Below are positions 1-6,162 of a DNA stretch of 18,931 bases, piece after piece. The stretch is from the NCBI GenBank assembly GCA_030625445.1, contig DAOUQU010000006.1, forward strand, positions 1-18,931, in the 5' to 3' direction. The notes below the pieces were generated by a model that saw only the letters and a program-made list of their open reading frames with translations, was not told the DNA's origin and ran no database searches. Origin of the DNA: Gammaproteobacteria bacterium (lineage in GTDB: Bacteria > Pseudomonadota > Gammaproteobacteria > Chromatiales > Chromatiaceae). Every line of letters begins with the position of its first letter. Positions within the stretch are counted from its first letter, which is position 1. Made by a program: the position numbers and the translations under genes.

Positions 1-473
1 TGGGCTTGAGCCAGGACCCAAAGCTCGTAAGTTCTCCTTTGATCGACAAGCCGGTACCACATTTCTCACTGCCCGAGTTACTGGATTCGACCAAGCGCGT
101 CGAACCGGAGCAGTTCAGAGGCAAGGTCTGGCTGCTGAATGTCTGGGGTTCATGGTGCCCTTCATGCTGGCAAGAGCATGCCTATCTCGAGGAACTCACG
201 ACACGTCATGGTCTGACGATAGTCGGTATCAACTGGCGGGATGAGGCTGCCGATGCCATCAGTATGCTCAAACAGGCAGGCAATCCCTATACGGCGATTG
301 GCGTTGATCCTGAGAGTGCAGTAGCTCTCGATCTTGGTGTTTATGGTGCTCCAGAGTCCTATCTGATTGATAAAAAAGGGATCATCCGCCTCAAACATGT
401 CGGCGCGGTCAATCCCGCCTTATGGGAAGATGAGTTGGCGGCACTGGTCAAGCGTCTGGAAGGAGAAAATTAA
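1..473 (+). CDS. ccmG: Thiol:disulfide interchange protein CcmG/DsbE (5' partial)
   Basis: Periplasmic, membrane-anchored thioredoxin-fold protein that keeps the apocytochrome c CXXCH cysteines reduced before haem attachment (System I cytochrome c maturation). The reading frame is open to the left edge. The first visible codons read GLSQDPKLVSSPLIDKPVPHFSLP, which is the family sequence just after the N-terminal membrane anchor, so the start and anchor lie outside the window. The TTG at position 6 is therefore an internal Leu codon and not the start. The thioredoxin-like active site is WCPSC in NVWGSWCPSCWQEH (about residues 46-59 from the TTG). The family GVYGAPESYLID strand with its cis-Pro region follows. 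A ccmH start codon lies one base after the stop, so this is the tail of a ccm operon. Identification is firm; only the 5' end is missing. Confidence 0.95.
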   Translation, partial: GLSQDPKLVSSPLIDKPVPHFSLPELLDSTKRVEPEQFRGKVWLLNVWGSWCPSCWQEHAYLEELTTRHGLTIVGINWRDEAADAISMLKQAGNPYTAIGVDPESAVALDLGVYGAPESYLIDKKGIIRLKHVGAVNPALWEDELAALVKRLEGEN

Positions 474-474
474 T

Positions 475-957
475 ATGCAACTGTCCAAATTAATAGGGCT
501 GCTTTTTGTCCTTAGTCTGAGCTGGCCAGCTTTTGCAGGCATCGAAACCTATACTTTCGAGACTCCCGAGCAGGAGCGAATTTACAAAAAGCTGACCGAG
601 GAGCTGCGCTGCCTGGTGTGTCAGAATCAGAATATTGCCGGTTCCAATGCCGAGCTGGCTCAGGACTTGCGCAAAAAAGCTTATGAGCAGGTGAAGCAGG
701 GCAAGAGCGAAGATGAAGTGGTGGAGTGGATGGTTGACCGTTATGGCGACTTCGTCCTCTATCGCCCCCCCGTCAAGGCCACCACGCTGTTTCTGTGGGC
801 CGGTCCCCTGATATTTCTGCTGATTGCTTTCGTGGTGCTGTGGCGAATTGGCCGGACGCGAGGCAAACAGTCATCCGAAGCGGATCCTGTCGATGAGCAG
901 AGCCTTGAACAGGCGCGTCAAATGCTGGAGAACAAACTGGAGAATAAAGAGTCATGA
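475..957 (+). CDS. ccmH: Cytochrome c-type biogenesis protein CcmH (CycL)
   Basis: 160-residue thiol-disulfide subunit of the System I haem lyase complex. It acts with CcmG to reduce apocytochrome c and with CcmF/CcmI in haem ligation. A signal peptide is followed by mature IETYTFETPEQ. The hallmark motif LRCLVCQNQ carries the redox CXXC (about residues 42-45), followed by the family NIAGSNAELAQDLR helix. A single membrane span (TTLFLWAGPLIFLLIAFVVLW) comes near the C terminus, then a short charged tail. The length fits a stand-alone CcmH as in Pseudomonas, not the E. coli form fused to a TPR domain. The ATG at 475 was chosen because it opens the signal peptide and follows an AAGGAG ribosome site about 9 bases upstream; the frame is open further upstream but lacks family similarity. 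The stop overlaps the ccmI start by four bases (ATGA). Confidence 0.96.
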   Translation: MQLSKLIGLLFVLSLSWPAFAGIETYTFETPEQERIYKKLTEELRCLVCQNQNIAGSNAELAQDLRKKAYEQVKQGKSEDEVVEWMVDRYGDFVLYRPPVKATTLFLWAGPLIFLLIAFVVLWRIGRTRGKQSSEADPVDEQSLEQARQMLENKLENKES

Positions 958-2291
958 CAACTTTCTGGATAGTTACCGCCATCATGCTGCTGGTGGCGTT
1001 GGCGGGACTCGCCTGGCCACTGCTGAGAAAAACAGCTGGCGACGGGATCGACCGCAATCAGCAGAATCTTGAGATTGCCAGAGAGCGCCTCAGTGAGCTG
1101 GAAACCGAGAACAAGGCTGCAGAAATCTCTGACGAAGAGTTTCAGCAGGTCAAAACGGAGGTGGAGAAGACCCTTGCCGACGAGTTGCAGAGTGAGGATC
1201 CACAACAGAAATCCTCTGCCACTGCCGGCGCCCTGGGTGTGGCGGCTATCGGCGTACTGCTGCCTGTGTTGACGCTGGGGCTCTACTTCGCCATCGGTTC
1301 ACCGCACCTGATCAATGGCGCAACGGCGCAGCAGCAGGTTGCAAGCGGCCACGGCGAGGGTGCGCAGCAGCAGTCTGTCGAGCAGATGGTGCAGGATCTG
1401 GCTGGGCGCCTGAAACAGGAGCCTGAAAATGCCGAGGGGTGGTTCCTGCTTGGCCGCAGCCTCATGAGCATGGGGAAATATGGTGATGCGGTCAAGGCAT
1501 TTGAAGTTGTCGACAAGCTGCAGCCGGACAACCCACCTGTGATGCTGGCGCTCGCCAATGCCGTCGCCATGGCGCAGAATGGAAAAATCGGCGGCAGGCC
1601 GGAGGAGCTGGTCAACAGGGCGTTGGAGCTGGATCCAACCAGCACCACGGCACTGTGGCTGGCTGGTATCGCGGCTGAAGAGCGCGGCGACTACGAGCTG
1701 GCGCTAGAGCATTGGAGTAAAGCCGAGCCCGCTCTTAAGCCTGCGGATCAACAGGAGCTGCGCGCCAGAATGCAGGCGGCGGCAACCAAGGCCGGCGTGA
1801 AGCTGGAGTTTGCACAGCCGCAGCAACCACAGCCACTGCCACAAATAGCGGCGCAGGCGTCTCCACAGCCACAGCCACAATCACAGCCACAACCACAGCC
1901 TGAATCACAGCCTGAATCACAGTCACAAGCGCCAGGTACGGCGGCAATCAAGGTCAAGGTTTCTCTGGATCCTGCGCTGGCTGGAAAACTCTCGCCGGAA
2001 GATACGGTTTTTGTTTTTGCCAAGGCGCTCAACGGACCGCCGATGCCGCTTGCCGCATCCCGCCACAAGGTGAAGGAGCTGCCGCTGGAGGTGACGCTCG
2101 ATGACAGCATGGCAATGACGCCGCAGTCGAAACTCTCGTCTGCCGAACAGGTCGGCATCAGCGCCAAGATCTCAGTGAGCGGAAATGCGACACCGCAGGG
2201 AAGTGACTTTGTCTCTGCGACAGTCACGGTCAGCTCTGATAGCAAAGAAGAAGTCACGCTGGTTATCAGCCAGGGGCGGCAGGTGCAATAA
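954..2291 (+). CDS. ccmI: Cytochrome c-type biogenesis protein CcmI (CycH), TPR protein
   Basis: Apocytochrome c chaperone subunit of the System I haem lyase, 445 residues. An N-terminal membrane span (TTFWIVTAIMLLVALAGLAW) leads into a cytoplasmic loop typical of the family (RERLSELE, DEEFQQVKTEVEKTL). A second span lies near residues 88-107. A periplasmic TPR region follows at about residues 140-275 (NAEGWFLLGRSLMSMGKYGDA, TALWLAGIAAEERGDYELAL). A Gln/Pro/Ser linker at about 288-325 then joins a C-terminal beta domain (IKVKVSLDPALAGKLSPEDTVFVFAKA) seen in longer CcmI proteins. Start and preceding stop overlap as ATGA, implying translational coupling to ccmH. It is the last gene of the operon and is followed by a palindromic intergenic repeat. 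Assignment is firm; the low-complexity linker is the only unusual part. Confidence 0.94.
   Translation: MTTFWIVTAIMLLVALAGLAWPLLRKTAGDGIDRNQQNLEIARERLSELETENKAAEISDEEFQQVKTEVEKTLADELQSEDPQQKSSATAGALGVAAIGVLLPVLTLGLYFAIGSPHLINGATAQQQVASGHGEGAQQQSVEQMVQDLAGRLKQEPENAEGWFLLGRSLMSMGKYGDAVKAFEVVDKLQPDNPPVMLALANAVAMAQNGKIGGRPEELVNRALELDPTSTTALWLAGIAAEERGDYELALEHWSKAEPALKPADQQELRARMQAAATKAGVKLEFAQPQQPQPLPQIAAQASPQPQPQSQPQPQPESQPESQSQAPGTAAIKVKVSLDPALAGKLSPEDTVFVFAKALNGPPMPLAASRHKVKELPLEVTLDDSMAMTPQSKLSSAEQVGISAKISVSGNATPQGSDFVSATVTVSSDSKEEVTLVISQGRQVQ
1812..1930 (+). repeat. In-frame CAG/CCA-rich low-complexity tract in ccmI
   Basis: Imperfect hexamer-like repeats of CAGCCA/CAGCCT/TCACAG encode a Gln-Pro-Ser linker (QPQQPQPLPQ, then SPQPQPQSQPQPQPESQPES) between the TPR region and the C-terminal domain of CcmI. 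All visible changes keep the frame, as expected for a flexible linker whose length can vary by replication slippage. Confidence 0.75.
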
Positions 2292-2320
2292 TTGAAGAGC
2301 ATCGTCTCGGCCAATGTCGT

Positions 2321-2482
2321 GGTGGGATGCGCTACCGCTTATACCACCCTACAAAAGCTATTTTTTACCACGGAACACACTGAAAACACGGAAAGAAAAC
2401 AAAATCAATTCCGTGTGTTCCGTGATTCATTCATTCTTGTAATGGCCTTGTAGGGTGTCAATAAGCGGAGCGCATTGCACCG
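2321..2482. repeat. Nested intergenic palindrome (outer TAGGGTG-type arms)
   Basis: The left arm at about 2321-2354 (ggtgggatgcgctaccgctt, continuing to accaccctacaa) is the imperfect reverse complement of the right arm at about 2448-2482 (ttgtagggtgtcaataagcg, continuing gagcgcattgcaccg). The arms match over roughly 34 bases. This type of TAGGGTG/GCGCATTGCACC repeat is a common dispersed intergenic element in gammaproteobacteria (general knowledge). The space between the arms is occupied by a second, unrelated palindrome. The element lies between ccmI and the permease gene. It may also act as a transcription barrier, but that is inference. Confidence 0.75.
2365..2427. repeat. CCACGGAACACAC hairpin repeat, copy 1 (inner element)
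   Basis: Left arm 2365-2393 begins after a T-run (TTTTTTACCACGGAACACAC). Right arm 2409-2427 reads ttccgtgtgttccgtgatt. The right arm is shorter than the left by about nine bases, as if one internal unit was lost. A related copy lies at 4756-4826, and a diverged CCACGAAA variant forms the outer arms at 16932-17257. Confidence 0.8.
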
Positions 2483-2518
2483 TGGTTTCTGCAACCAAAA
2501 TATCTCCCACCTCGATTT

Positions 2519-4084
2519 ATGCATCTACTCACTCATGTCAGGGATAGCGACTGGCTCATTCTGCTCAGGGCAAACTGGCAGAAGGTGCTGGCGATGTTGT
2601 TTCTCGGCTTCTCTGCCGGCCTGCCGATCCTGCTGATCTTCTCGACCCTCTCACTGTGGCTGCGCGAAGCCGGACTGGAGCGCAGCGCAGTCACCTATTT
2701 CAGCTGGGCGGCGCTGGGGTATTCATTCAAGTTCGTGTGGGCGCCGCTGGTCGACAAGCTGCCGCTGCCTCTTCTGACATCGCTGCTGGGCCGCCGCCGC
2801 AGCTGGCTGCTGCTTTCTCAGTTTGCAGTGATTTCGGCCATTGTATGGATGTCCATGAATGATCCGCAGACGGGTGAGGCTGCACTGACGGCCATGGCGA
2901 TGGCTGCAGTGATGCTGGGCTTCTCCTCCGCTACCCAGGATATCGTCATCGATGCCTATCGGATCGAGGAGGCTGAGGATGACGTGCAGGCGCTGCTGTC
3001 GTCGACCTATGTGGCAGGCTACCGTATCGGCATGATCATGGCCGGCGCCATGGCGCTCTATCTTGCAGCATGGTTTGGTTCTGACATGGGTTCCTATAGT
3101 TATACCGCCTGGCAAATGACCTATCTCTGTATGGCGGGCGCGATGCTGATTGGCGTTGCAACGACGCTGGTGATCAAAGAGCCGCAAACCAGCCGCACTT
3201 CCAGCTATCTGCATCATGCCGTTGATTACTTGCGATTCCTTGGCCTGTTTATCCTCGTCGTGATTGCTTTTATTTCAACCTTTGTCACCCTCTCCGCCGT
3301 GGTCGATTCCGGCAAGCTGTGGATGCAGCAGAGTCTGGGTTTCAACAACGGCCTGGCTGCCTTTCTGCTGGAAAGCGGACGCCTGCTGATTTCACTCGTT
3401 ACAGCACTGGGTATGGCTTATATCGCGGTGCTGGTTGGCATTGCCAATCGCGGCATGGTGCGTGAAACCTACATCGAGCCGGTTGCCGAATTTTTCCACC
3501 GTTATGGCCGCGCCGCCATGCTGATCCTACTGCTGGTGGGTTTTTACCGGATTGCCGATATCGTCATGGGCGTGATTTCAAATGTCTTTTATCAGGATAT
3601 GGGATTCAGCAAGGAGCAGATTGCGACAGTCACCAAGGTGTTCGGCCTGTGGATGACTATCCTGGGAGGCTTCCTCGGTGGTTTCCTGACACTGCGTTTT
3701 GGCGTCATGAAGATTCTTTTTACCGGCGCCGTACTGACCGCCGCGACCAACCTGCTGTTCATGCTGCTGGCGCAGAATAGCGGAGATGTATGGCTGCTAA
3801 CGGTGGTGATTGCAGCGGACAACCTCAGCGGCGGCCTGGCCGTTGCCGCCTTTATTGCCTGGCTGTCGAGTCTCACCAGTGTCTCTTTTACCGCCATACA
3901 GTACGCAATATTCAGCTCTCTGATGACGCTTTTCCCCAAGTTGCTGGGAGGTTATTCCGGTCAGATCGTTGACCAGGTCGGTTACTCATTTTTCTTTCTT
4001 GGCACCGCAATCATCGGCATCCCTGTGCTGCTGTTGATCTGGCTGACGGCACGTGCTATTCCCCTGGAGAAAAAGGTTGGTTGA
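2519..4084 (+). CDS. ampG: AmpG-type muropeptide permease (MFS)
   Basis: 521-residue inner-membrane transporter of the AmpG branch of the major facilitator superfamily. AmpG imports GlcNAc-anhydroMurNAc peptides released during cell-wall turnover for recycling. The N-terminal signature is well conserved: LAMLFLGFSAGLPILLIFSTLSLWLREAG (about residues 24-52), then FSWAALGYSFKFVWAPLVDKLPLP and the basic loop LLGRRRSW. The SSATQDIVIDAYRIE motif (about 138-152) is another family hallmark. Twelve or more hydrophobic segments are apparent. The start ATG at 2519 has no obvious ribosome site, but no better in-frame alternative precedes the conserved region. Its 3' end overlaps the next membrane gene, so the two are probably coupled. 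The family is secure; whether it is the physiological AmpG or a paralogue cannot be told from here, since no ampD/ampC is in view. Confidence 0.88.
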   Translation: MHLLTHVRDSDWLILLRANWQKVLAMLFLGFSAGLPILLIFSTLSLWLREAGLERSAVTYFSWAALGYSFKFVWAPLVDKLPLPLLTSLLGRRRSWLLLSQFAVISAIVWMSMNDPQTGEAALTAMAMAAVMLGFSSATQDIVIDAYRIEEAEDDVQALLSSTYVAGYRIGMIMAGAMALYLAAWFGSDMGSYSYTAWQMTYLCMAGAMLIGVATTLVIKEPQTSRTSSYLHHAVDYLRFLGLFILVVIAFISTFVTLSAVVDSGKLWMQQSLGFNNGLAAFLLESGRLLISLVTALGMAYIAVLVGIANRGMVRETYIEPVAEFFHRYGRAAMLILLLVGFYRIADIVMGVISNVFYQDMGFSKEQIATVTKVFGLWMTILGGFLGGFLTLRFGVMKILFTGAVLTAATNLLFMLLAQNSGDVWLLTVVIAADNLSGGLAVAAFIAWLSSLTSVSFTAIQYAIFSSLMTLFPKLLGGYSGQIVDQVGYSFFFLGTAIIGIPVLLLIWLTARAIPLEKKVG

Positions 4085-4757
4085 ATGGCTGCAGTTGGGG
4101 TCTGCCTTTACGGCCGGACTGCTTGGCGGCGTTCACTGCGTCGGCATGTGCGGCGGCATCGTCGGGGCGCTGTCGCTGGCGATGCCGCAGCAGCAACAGC
4201 GACTGCCGCTGCTGCTGAGCTATAACGGTGGGCGGGTGCTCTCCTATGTCATTGCAGGGGCATTGTTCGGGGGTATAGGTCAGCTCTCTACAGGCTTTAT
4301 GCCGGTGCAATGGCTGCAGATTACGTTGGCGCTCATCGCTGGTGTGATGATGATGTTGATGGGGCTCTACCTGGGTGGATGGAGTGGTTTTTTACGCCAT
4401 ATAGAGTCAGCCGGCGGCGCATTATGGAAGCACATCGAGCCCTATGGACGCAAGCTATTGCCGGTGAAAAACAGCGGCCAGGGGTTTGTACTCGGGATGT
4501 TGTGGGGTTGGCTGCCCTGCGGTCTGGTCTACAGCATGCTGATCTGGGCGCTTGGCTCGGGCAGTGCTGTCAACGGCTCCCTGTTGTTGCTGGCTTTCGG
4601 TCTCGGCACCCTGCCGAATCTGATTGCAACAGGGTTGCTGGCAGGGGAGTTCGTCCCCTTCATGCAGCGTTCATCCGTTCGTTCAGCGGCAGGCATAGGC
4701 CTGATTCTGTTCGGACTCTATACCCTCTACCGCGGATTTGGGTCGGTCTCTTTTTAA
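4077..4757 (+). CDS. TauE/SafE-type membrane protein with HCxxMCGG motif (COG2836-like)
   Basis: Polytopic inner-membrane protein of about 226 residues, usually annotated as 'sulfite exporter TauE/SafE family'. The first helix holds GGVHCVGMCGGIVGALSLA. This His-Cys-x-x-Met-Cys-Gly-Gly signature separates this subgroup from true TauE exporters and recalls the metal/thiol motif of CcdA/DsbD-like cytochrome biogenesis proteins. A second motif GMLWGWLPCGLVYSML in the second half mirrors it (WLPCG). Two starts are possible: GTG at 4053 or TTG at 4077. I prefer TTG because GGAG at 4066-4069 sits seven bases upstream, giving an 8-base overlap with the ampG-like gene. The substrate is unknown. In other bacteria this subgroup often accompanies cbb3 oxidase assembly genes, and the ccm genes nearby fit a role in cytochrome or copper handling better than sulfite export (inference). 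Confidence 0.8.
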   Translation: MVEWLQLGSAFTAGLLGGVHCVGMCGGIVGALSLAMPQQQQRLPLLLSYNGGRVLSYVIAGALFGGIGQLSTGFMPVQWLQITLALIAGVMMMLMGLYLGGWSGFLRHIESAGGALWKHIEPYGRKLLPVKNSGQGFVLGMLWGWLPCGLVYSMLIWALGSGSAVNGSLLLLAFGLGTLPNLIATGLLAGEFVPFMQRSSVRSAAGIGLILFGLYTLYRGFGSVSF

Positions 4758-4826
4758 CCACGGAACACACGGACGACACGGAATCATGTGTTTTCTATTT
4801 CCGTGTATTCAGTGTGTTCCGTGGTT
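4756..4826. repeat. CCACGGAACACAC hairpin repeat, copy 2
   Basis: The arms at 4756-4783 (aaccacggaacacacggacg, continuing acacggaa) and 4799-4826 (ttccgtgtattcagtgtgtt, continuing ccgtggtt) are reverse complements with about four mismatches around a 15-base loop. A T-run precedes the left arm. The stop codon of the upstream membrane-protein gene (TAA 4755-4757) lies on the edge of the repeat. The shape would allow it to act as a terminator; this is not proven. Confidence 0.85.
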
Positions 4827-4839
4827 CCTGTATTAAATA

Positions 4840-5090
4840 AAGGAACCTCTGAATAAATCCATGGGATGGGGGTTCGGGGGAAGGGCAATCTGGATGAGAA
4901 TTATAACCCATTGATAGATAACCCTTCCCCCGTAGACTAACTTGCGGGAATGCTCTGATCGAGGCGCGAAGCTTCCGCATCTGCCGTACACGGATGTACA
5001 AATGCCGTGAGCGCAGGATGCGCAGGAACGGCCTGCTCACGCCCCTCACCTACATCCATGTAGGCGAAGCGACTTGATCTGAGCTTCCTT
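4840..5090. repeat. MITE-like non-coding element with terminal inverted repeats
   Basis: The ends are inverted repeats: aaggaacctctgaa at 4840-4853 and tctgagcttcctt at 5078-5090 (reverse complement aaggaagctcaga). The interior holds several palindromes: cgggggaagggcaatct (about 4874-4890) against agataacccttcccccg (about 4916-4932); gtacacggatgtac near 4986-4999; and a perfect cctacatccatgtagg at about 5049-5064. It has no convincing coding frame. The features fit a miniature inverted-repeat or composite interspersed element. No target-site duplication is obvious, so mobility is inference. Together with copy 2 of the hairpin repeat it fills the gap between the TauE-like gene and the DUF4426 gene. 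Confidence 0.6.
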
Positions 5091-5520
5091 AATCGACAAA
5101 AAACTCTTCGCTGAAAGCTGCAGGGGAGTATTTGCTCTCTCCTTCAGGCTTGACATCGAGGTGAAAATTGAGAGCTTCTCCATTGCGCACCAGAAAAGTT
5201 CCGATGTAATAGATAGCATCAGCTTCATGAATTTCACGCAGATTGAGACCGCGCTGCTGCCCATAAATGTTTGTCATATTGGCCTTTACACTGGCGCTGA
5301 CGGGTGTACCTGTTGTGCCTTCCTTATCCTTGATAACGGAGACATTCAGCATAGCCCTGTTTTTACTGCGGATAATTCCGTAGCTTCGAGCGACGTCGTC
5401 ACCGAGAAAGTCGGTGGTGATGATGTTGTGGTGAATGGTGTATCCATCAACCTTTGTGCTATTTTCAGCAAAAACCGCACTACTGGTCAAGAGAACAAGG
5501 ATAGCTGTAAGCAGACGCAT
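5089..5520 (-). CDS. DUF4426 domain secreted protein
   Basis: 143-residue exported protein of unknown function. An N-terminal signal peptide (MRLLTAILVLLTSSAVFA) with an AxA-type cleavage site precedes a mature beta-rich domain. Its conserved stretch FLGDDVARSYGIIRSKNRAMLNVSV, followed by TGTPVSASVKANMTN and LREIHEADAIYYIGTFLV, is characteristic of DUF4426. The frame is open 24 codons further upstream. I chose the ATG at 5520 because it opens the signal peptide and a perfect AGGAGG (forward strand 5527-5532) lies just upstream. It is transcribed divergently from the Fe-S carrier-like gene. The stop codon TAA (5091-5089) overlaps the last two bases of the adjacent repeat element. Family members occur in gammaproteobacteria without an established role; I do not propose one. 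Confidence 0.85.
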   Translation of the reverse strand: MRLLTAILVLLTSSAVFAENSTKVDGYTIHHNIITTDFLGDDVARSYGIIRSKNRAMLNVSVIKDKEGTTGTPVSASVKANMTNIYGQQRGLNLREIHEADAIYYIGTFLVRNGEALNFHLDVKPEGESKYSPAAFSEEFFVD

Positions 5521-5564
5521 GTGATTCCTCCTATGCTTTTTTAATTGATATGTAGAGAGATCTA

Positions 5565-5581
5565 TTTGGATGATATCCAAA
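5565..5581 (-). promoter_or_regulatory. Perfect small palindrome in the DUF4426 gene leader
   Basis: TTTGGAT, a three-base spacer, then ATCCAAA. It lies 13-29 bases downstream of the TATAAT -10 on the minus strand and before the ribosome site. It could be an operator or an RNA hairpin. No regulator can be named. Confidence 0.35.
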
Positions 5582-5593
5582 AGATTCGCCACT

Positions 5594-5599
5594 ATTATA
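5594..5599 (-). promoter_or_regulatory. Candidate sigma-70 -10 for the DUF4426 gene
   Basis: On the minus strand this reads TATAAT, a perfect consensus -10, about 75 bases before the start codon. No good -35 is found at 16-18 bases; the nearest TTGCAA is 22 bases away. Moderate support only. Confidence 0.45.
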
Positions 5600-5660
5600 G
5601 ACCGGACAGAGAGATAATATGTTGCAAAAAAAATAATATCGATAAATTTATGGAGAATGG

Positions 5661-5666
5661 TATAAT
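5661..5666 (+). promoter_or_regulatory. Candidate sigma-70 -10 for the Fe-S carrier-like gene
   Basis: A perfect TATAAT 38 bases before the ATG at 5704, giving a leader of roughly 30 bases. No clear -35 lies at the right distance, so activator dependence is possible. Confidence 0.45.
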
Positions 5667-5671
5667 TAAAA

Positions 5672-5701
5672 CTTATCTCTGATTCTCGTAGGAGAGATTA
5701 A
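5672..5701 (+). promoter_or_regulatory. Hairpin overlapping the ribosome site of the Fe-S carrier-like gene
   Basis: CTTATCTCT (5672-5680) can pair with AGAGATTAAG at its 3' side, with a loop of about 12 bases. The 3' arm and adjacent bases contain the AGGAGAG ribosome site, so the hairpin could partly occlude initiation. The pairing is A/U-rich and weak. Confidence 0.35.
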
Positions 5702-5703
5702 GA

Positions 5704-6093
5704 ATGAGTGAAGTACAGAATATTTTGTCAAACAGTGATTTGAGTCTGACTGAAACGGCGCAGGGAAAAATGTCTGAGCTGATGATCCAGATTGAAGATG
5801 ACATTGCCGGTGTACGCGTTTATGCAACCCCGGGTGGATGCAGCGGCATCAGTTTTGGTATGAGTTTTACCGACCAGTTGAATGGTAATGACAGTGTGCG
5901 TGACTATGATAGTTTCAAGGTGATCGTTGATGACGGCACCCTGGAGCATCTGCGCGGCGTTGAGATCGATTTTGTTGATCGCGGAAACGGTGAAGCCAGC
6001 TTTGTATTCAACAATATACAGCCTGCAGCCAGCGGCGGCGGTGGTTGCGGATCATGCGGCTCATCCCAGGCCCAGGGTGGCGGCTGCTCCTGA
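5704..6093 (+). CDS. A-type Fe-S carrier-like protein (IscA/HesB family) with Cys/Gly tail
   Basis: 129-residue protein of the HesB/IscA family, which binds and transfers iron-sulfur clusters. The first family cysteine is present in ATPGGCSGISFGM (Cys46). The core continues with SFKVIVDDGTLEHLRGVEIDF and GEASFVFNNIQP, the usual position before the C-terminal ligands. Canonical members end in a CxC(G) pair. Here the C terminus is a glycine-rich tail with Cys115-Gly-Ser-Cys118 and an extra Cys128 next to the last residue. The ATG at 5704 follows a GGAGA ribosome site. It stands alone, with its own candidate promoter and a strong terminator after it, and not in an isc or suf cluster, so it is probably an accessory carrier. 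Family confident; exact subgroup and targets unknown. Confidence 0.85.
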   Translation: MSEVQNILSNSDLSLTETAQGKMSELMIQIEDDIAGVRVYATPGGCSGISFGMSFTDQLNGNDSVRDYDSFKVIVDDGTLEHLRGVEIDFVDRGNGEASFVFNNIQPAASGGGGCGSCGSSQAQGGGCS

Positions 6094-6114
6094 TTATCAG
6101 GCGTTTCAAGTCAA

Positions 6115-6146
6115 AAAACCGCATCGAATGGATGCGGTTTTTTTTT
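6115..6146 (+). terminator. Rho-independent terminator after the Fe-S carrier-like gene
   Basis: AAAACCGCATC and GATGCGGTTTT form an 11-bp stem around a four-base loop, followed by a run of about ten T (6137-6146). The A-run on the 5' side would allow some function in the reverse direction too. It ends 16 bases before the orn start. Confidence 0.93.
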
Positions 6147-6162
6147 ATCATCTAGAGAAATC

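Noticed and set aside
6..8. TTG at position 6 as the ccmG start
   Set aside because: The codons before and after it match the interior of CcmG following the membrane anchor; the gene is simply cut by the window edge.
4310..4840. 176-codon plus-strand frame overlapping the TauE-like gene
   Set aside because: It runs out of frame through a gene with clear membrane helices and ends inside a hairpin repeat.
4795..5049. 84-codon minus-strand frame inside the repeat region
   Set aside because: Made up of the MITE-like repeat and part of the adjacent hairpin repeat. Frames of this kind recur as spurious predictions wherever such repeats occur.
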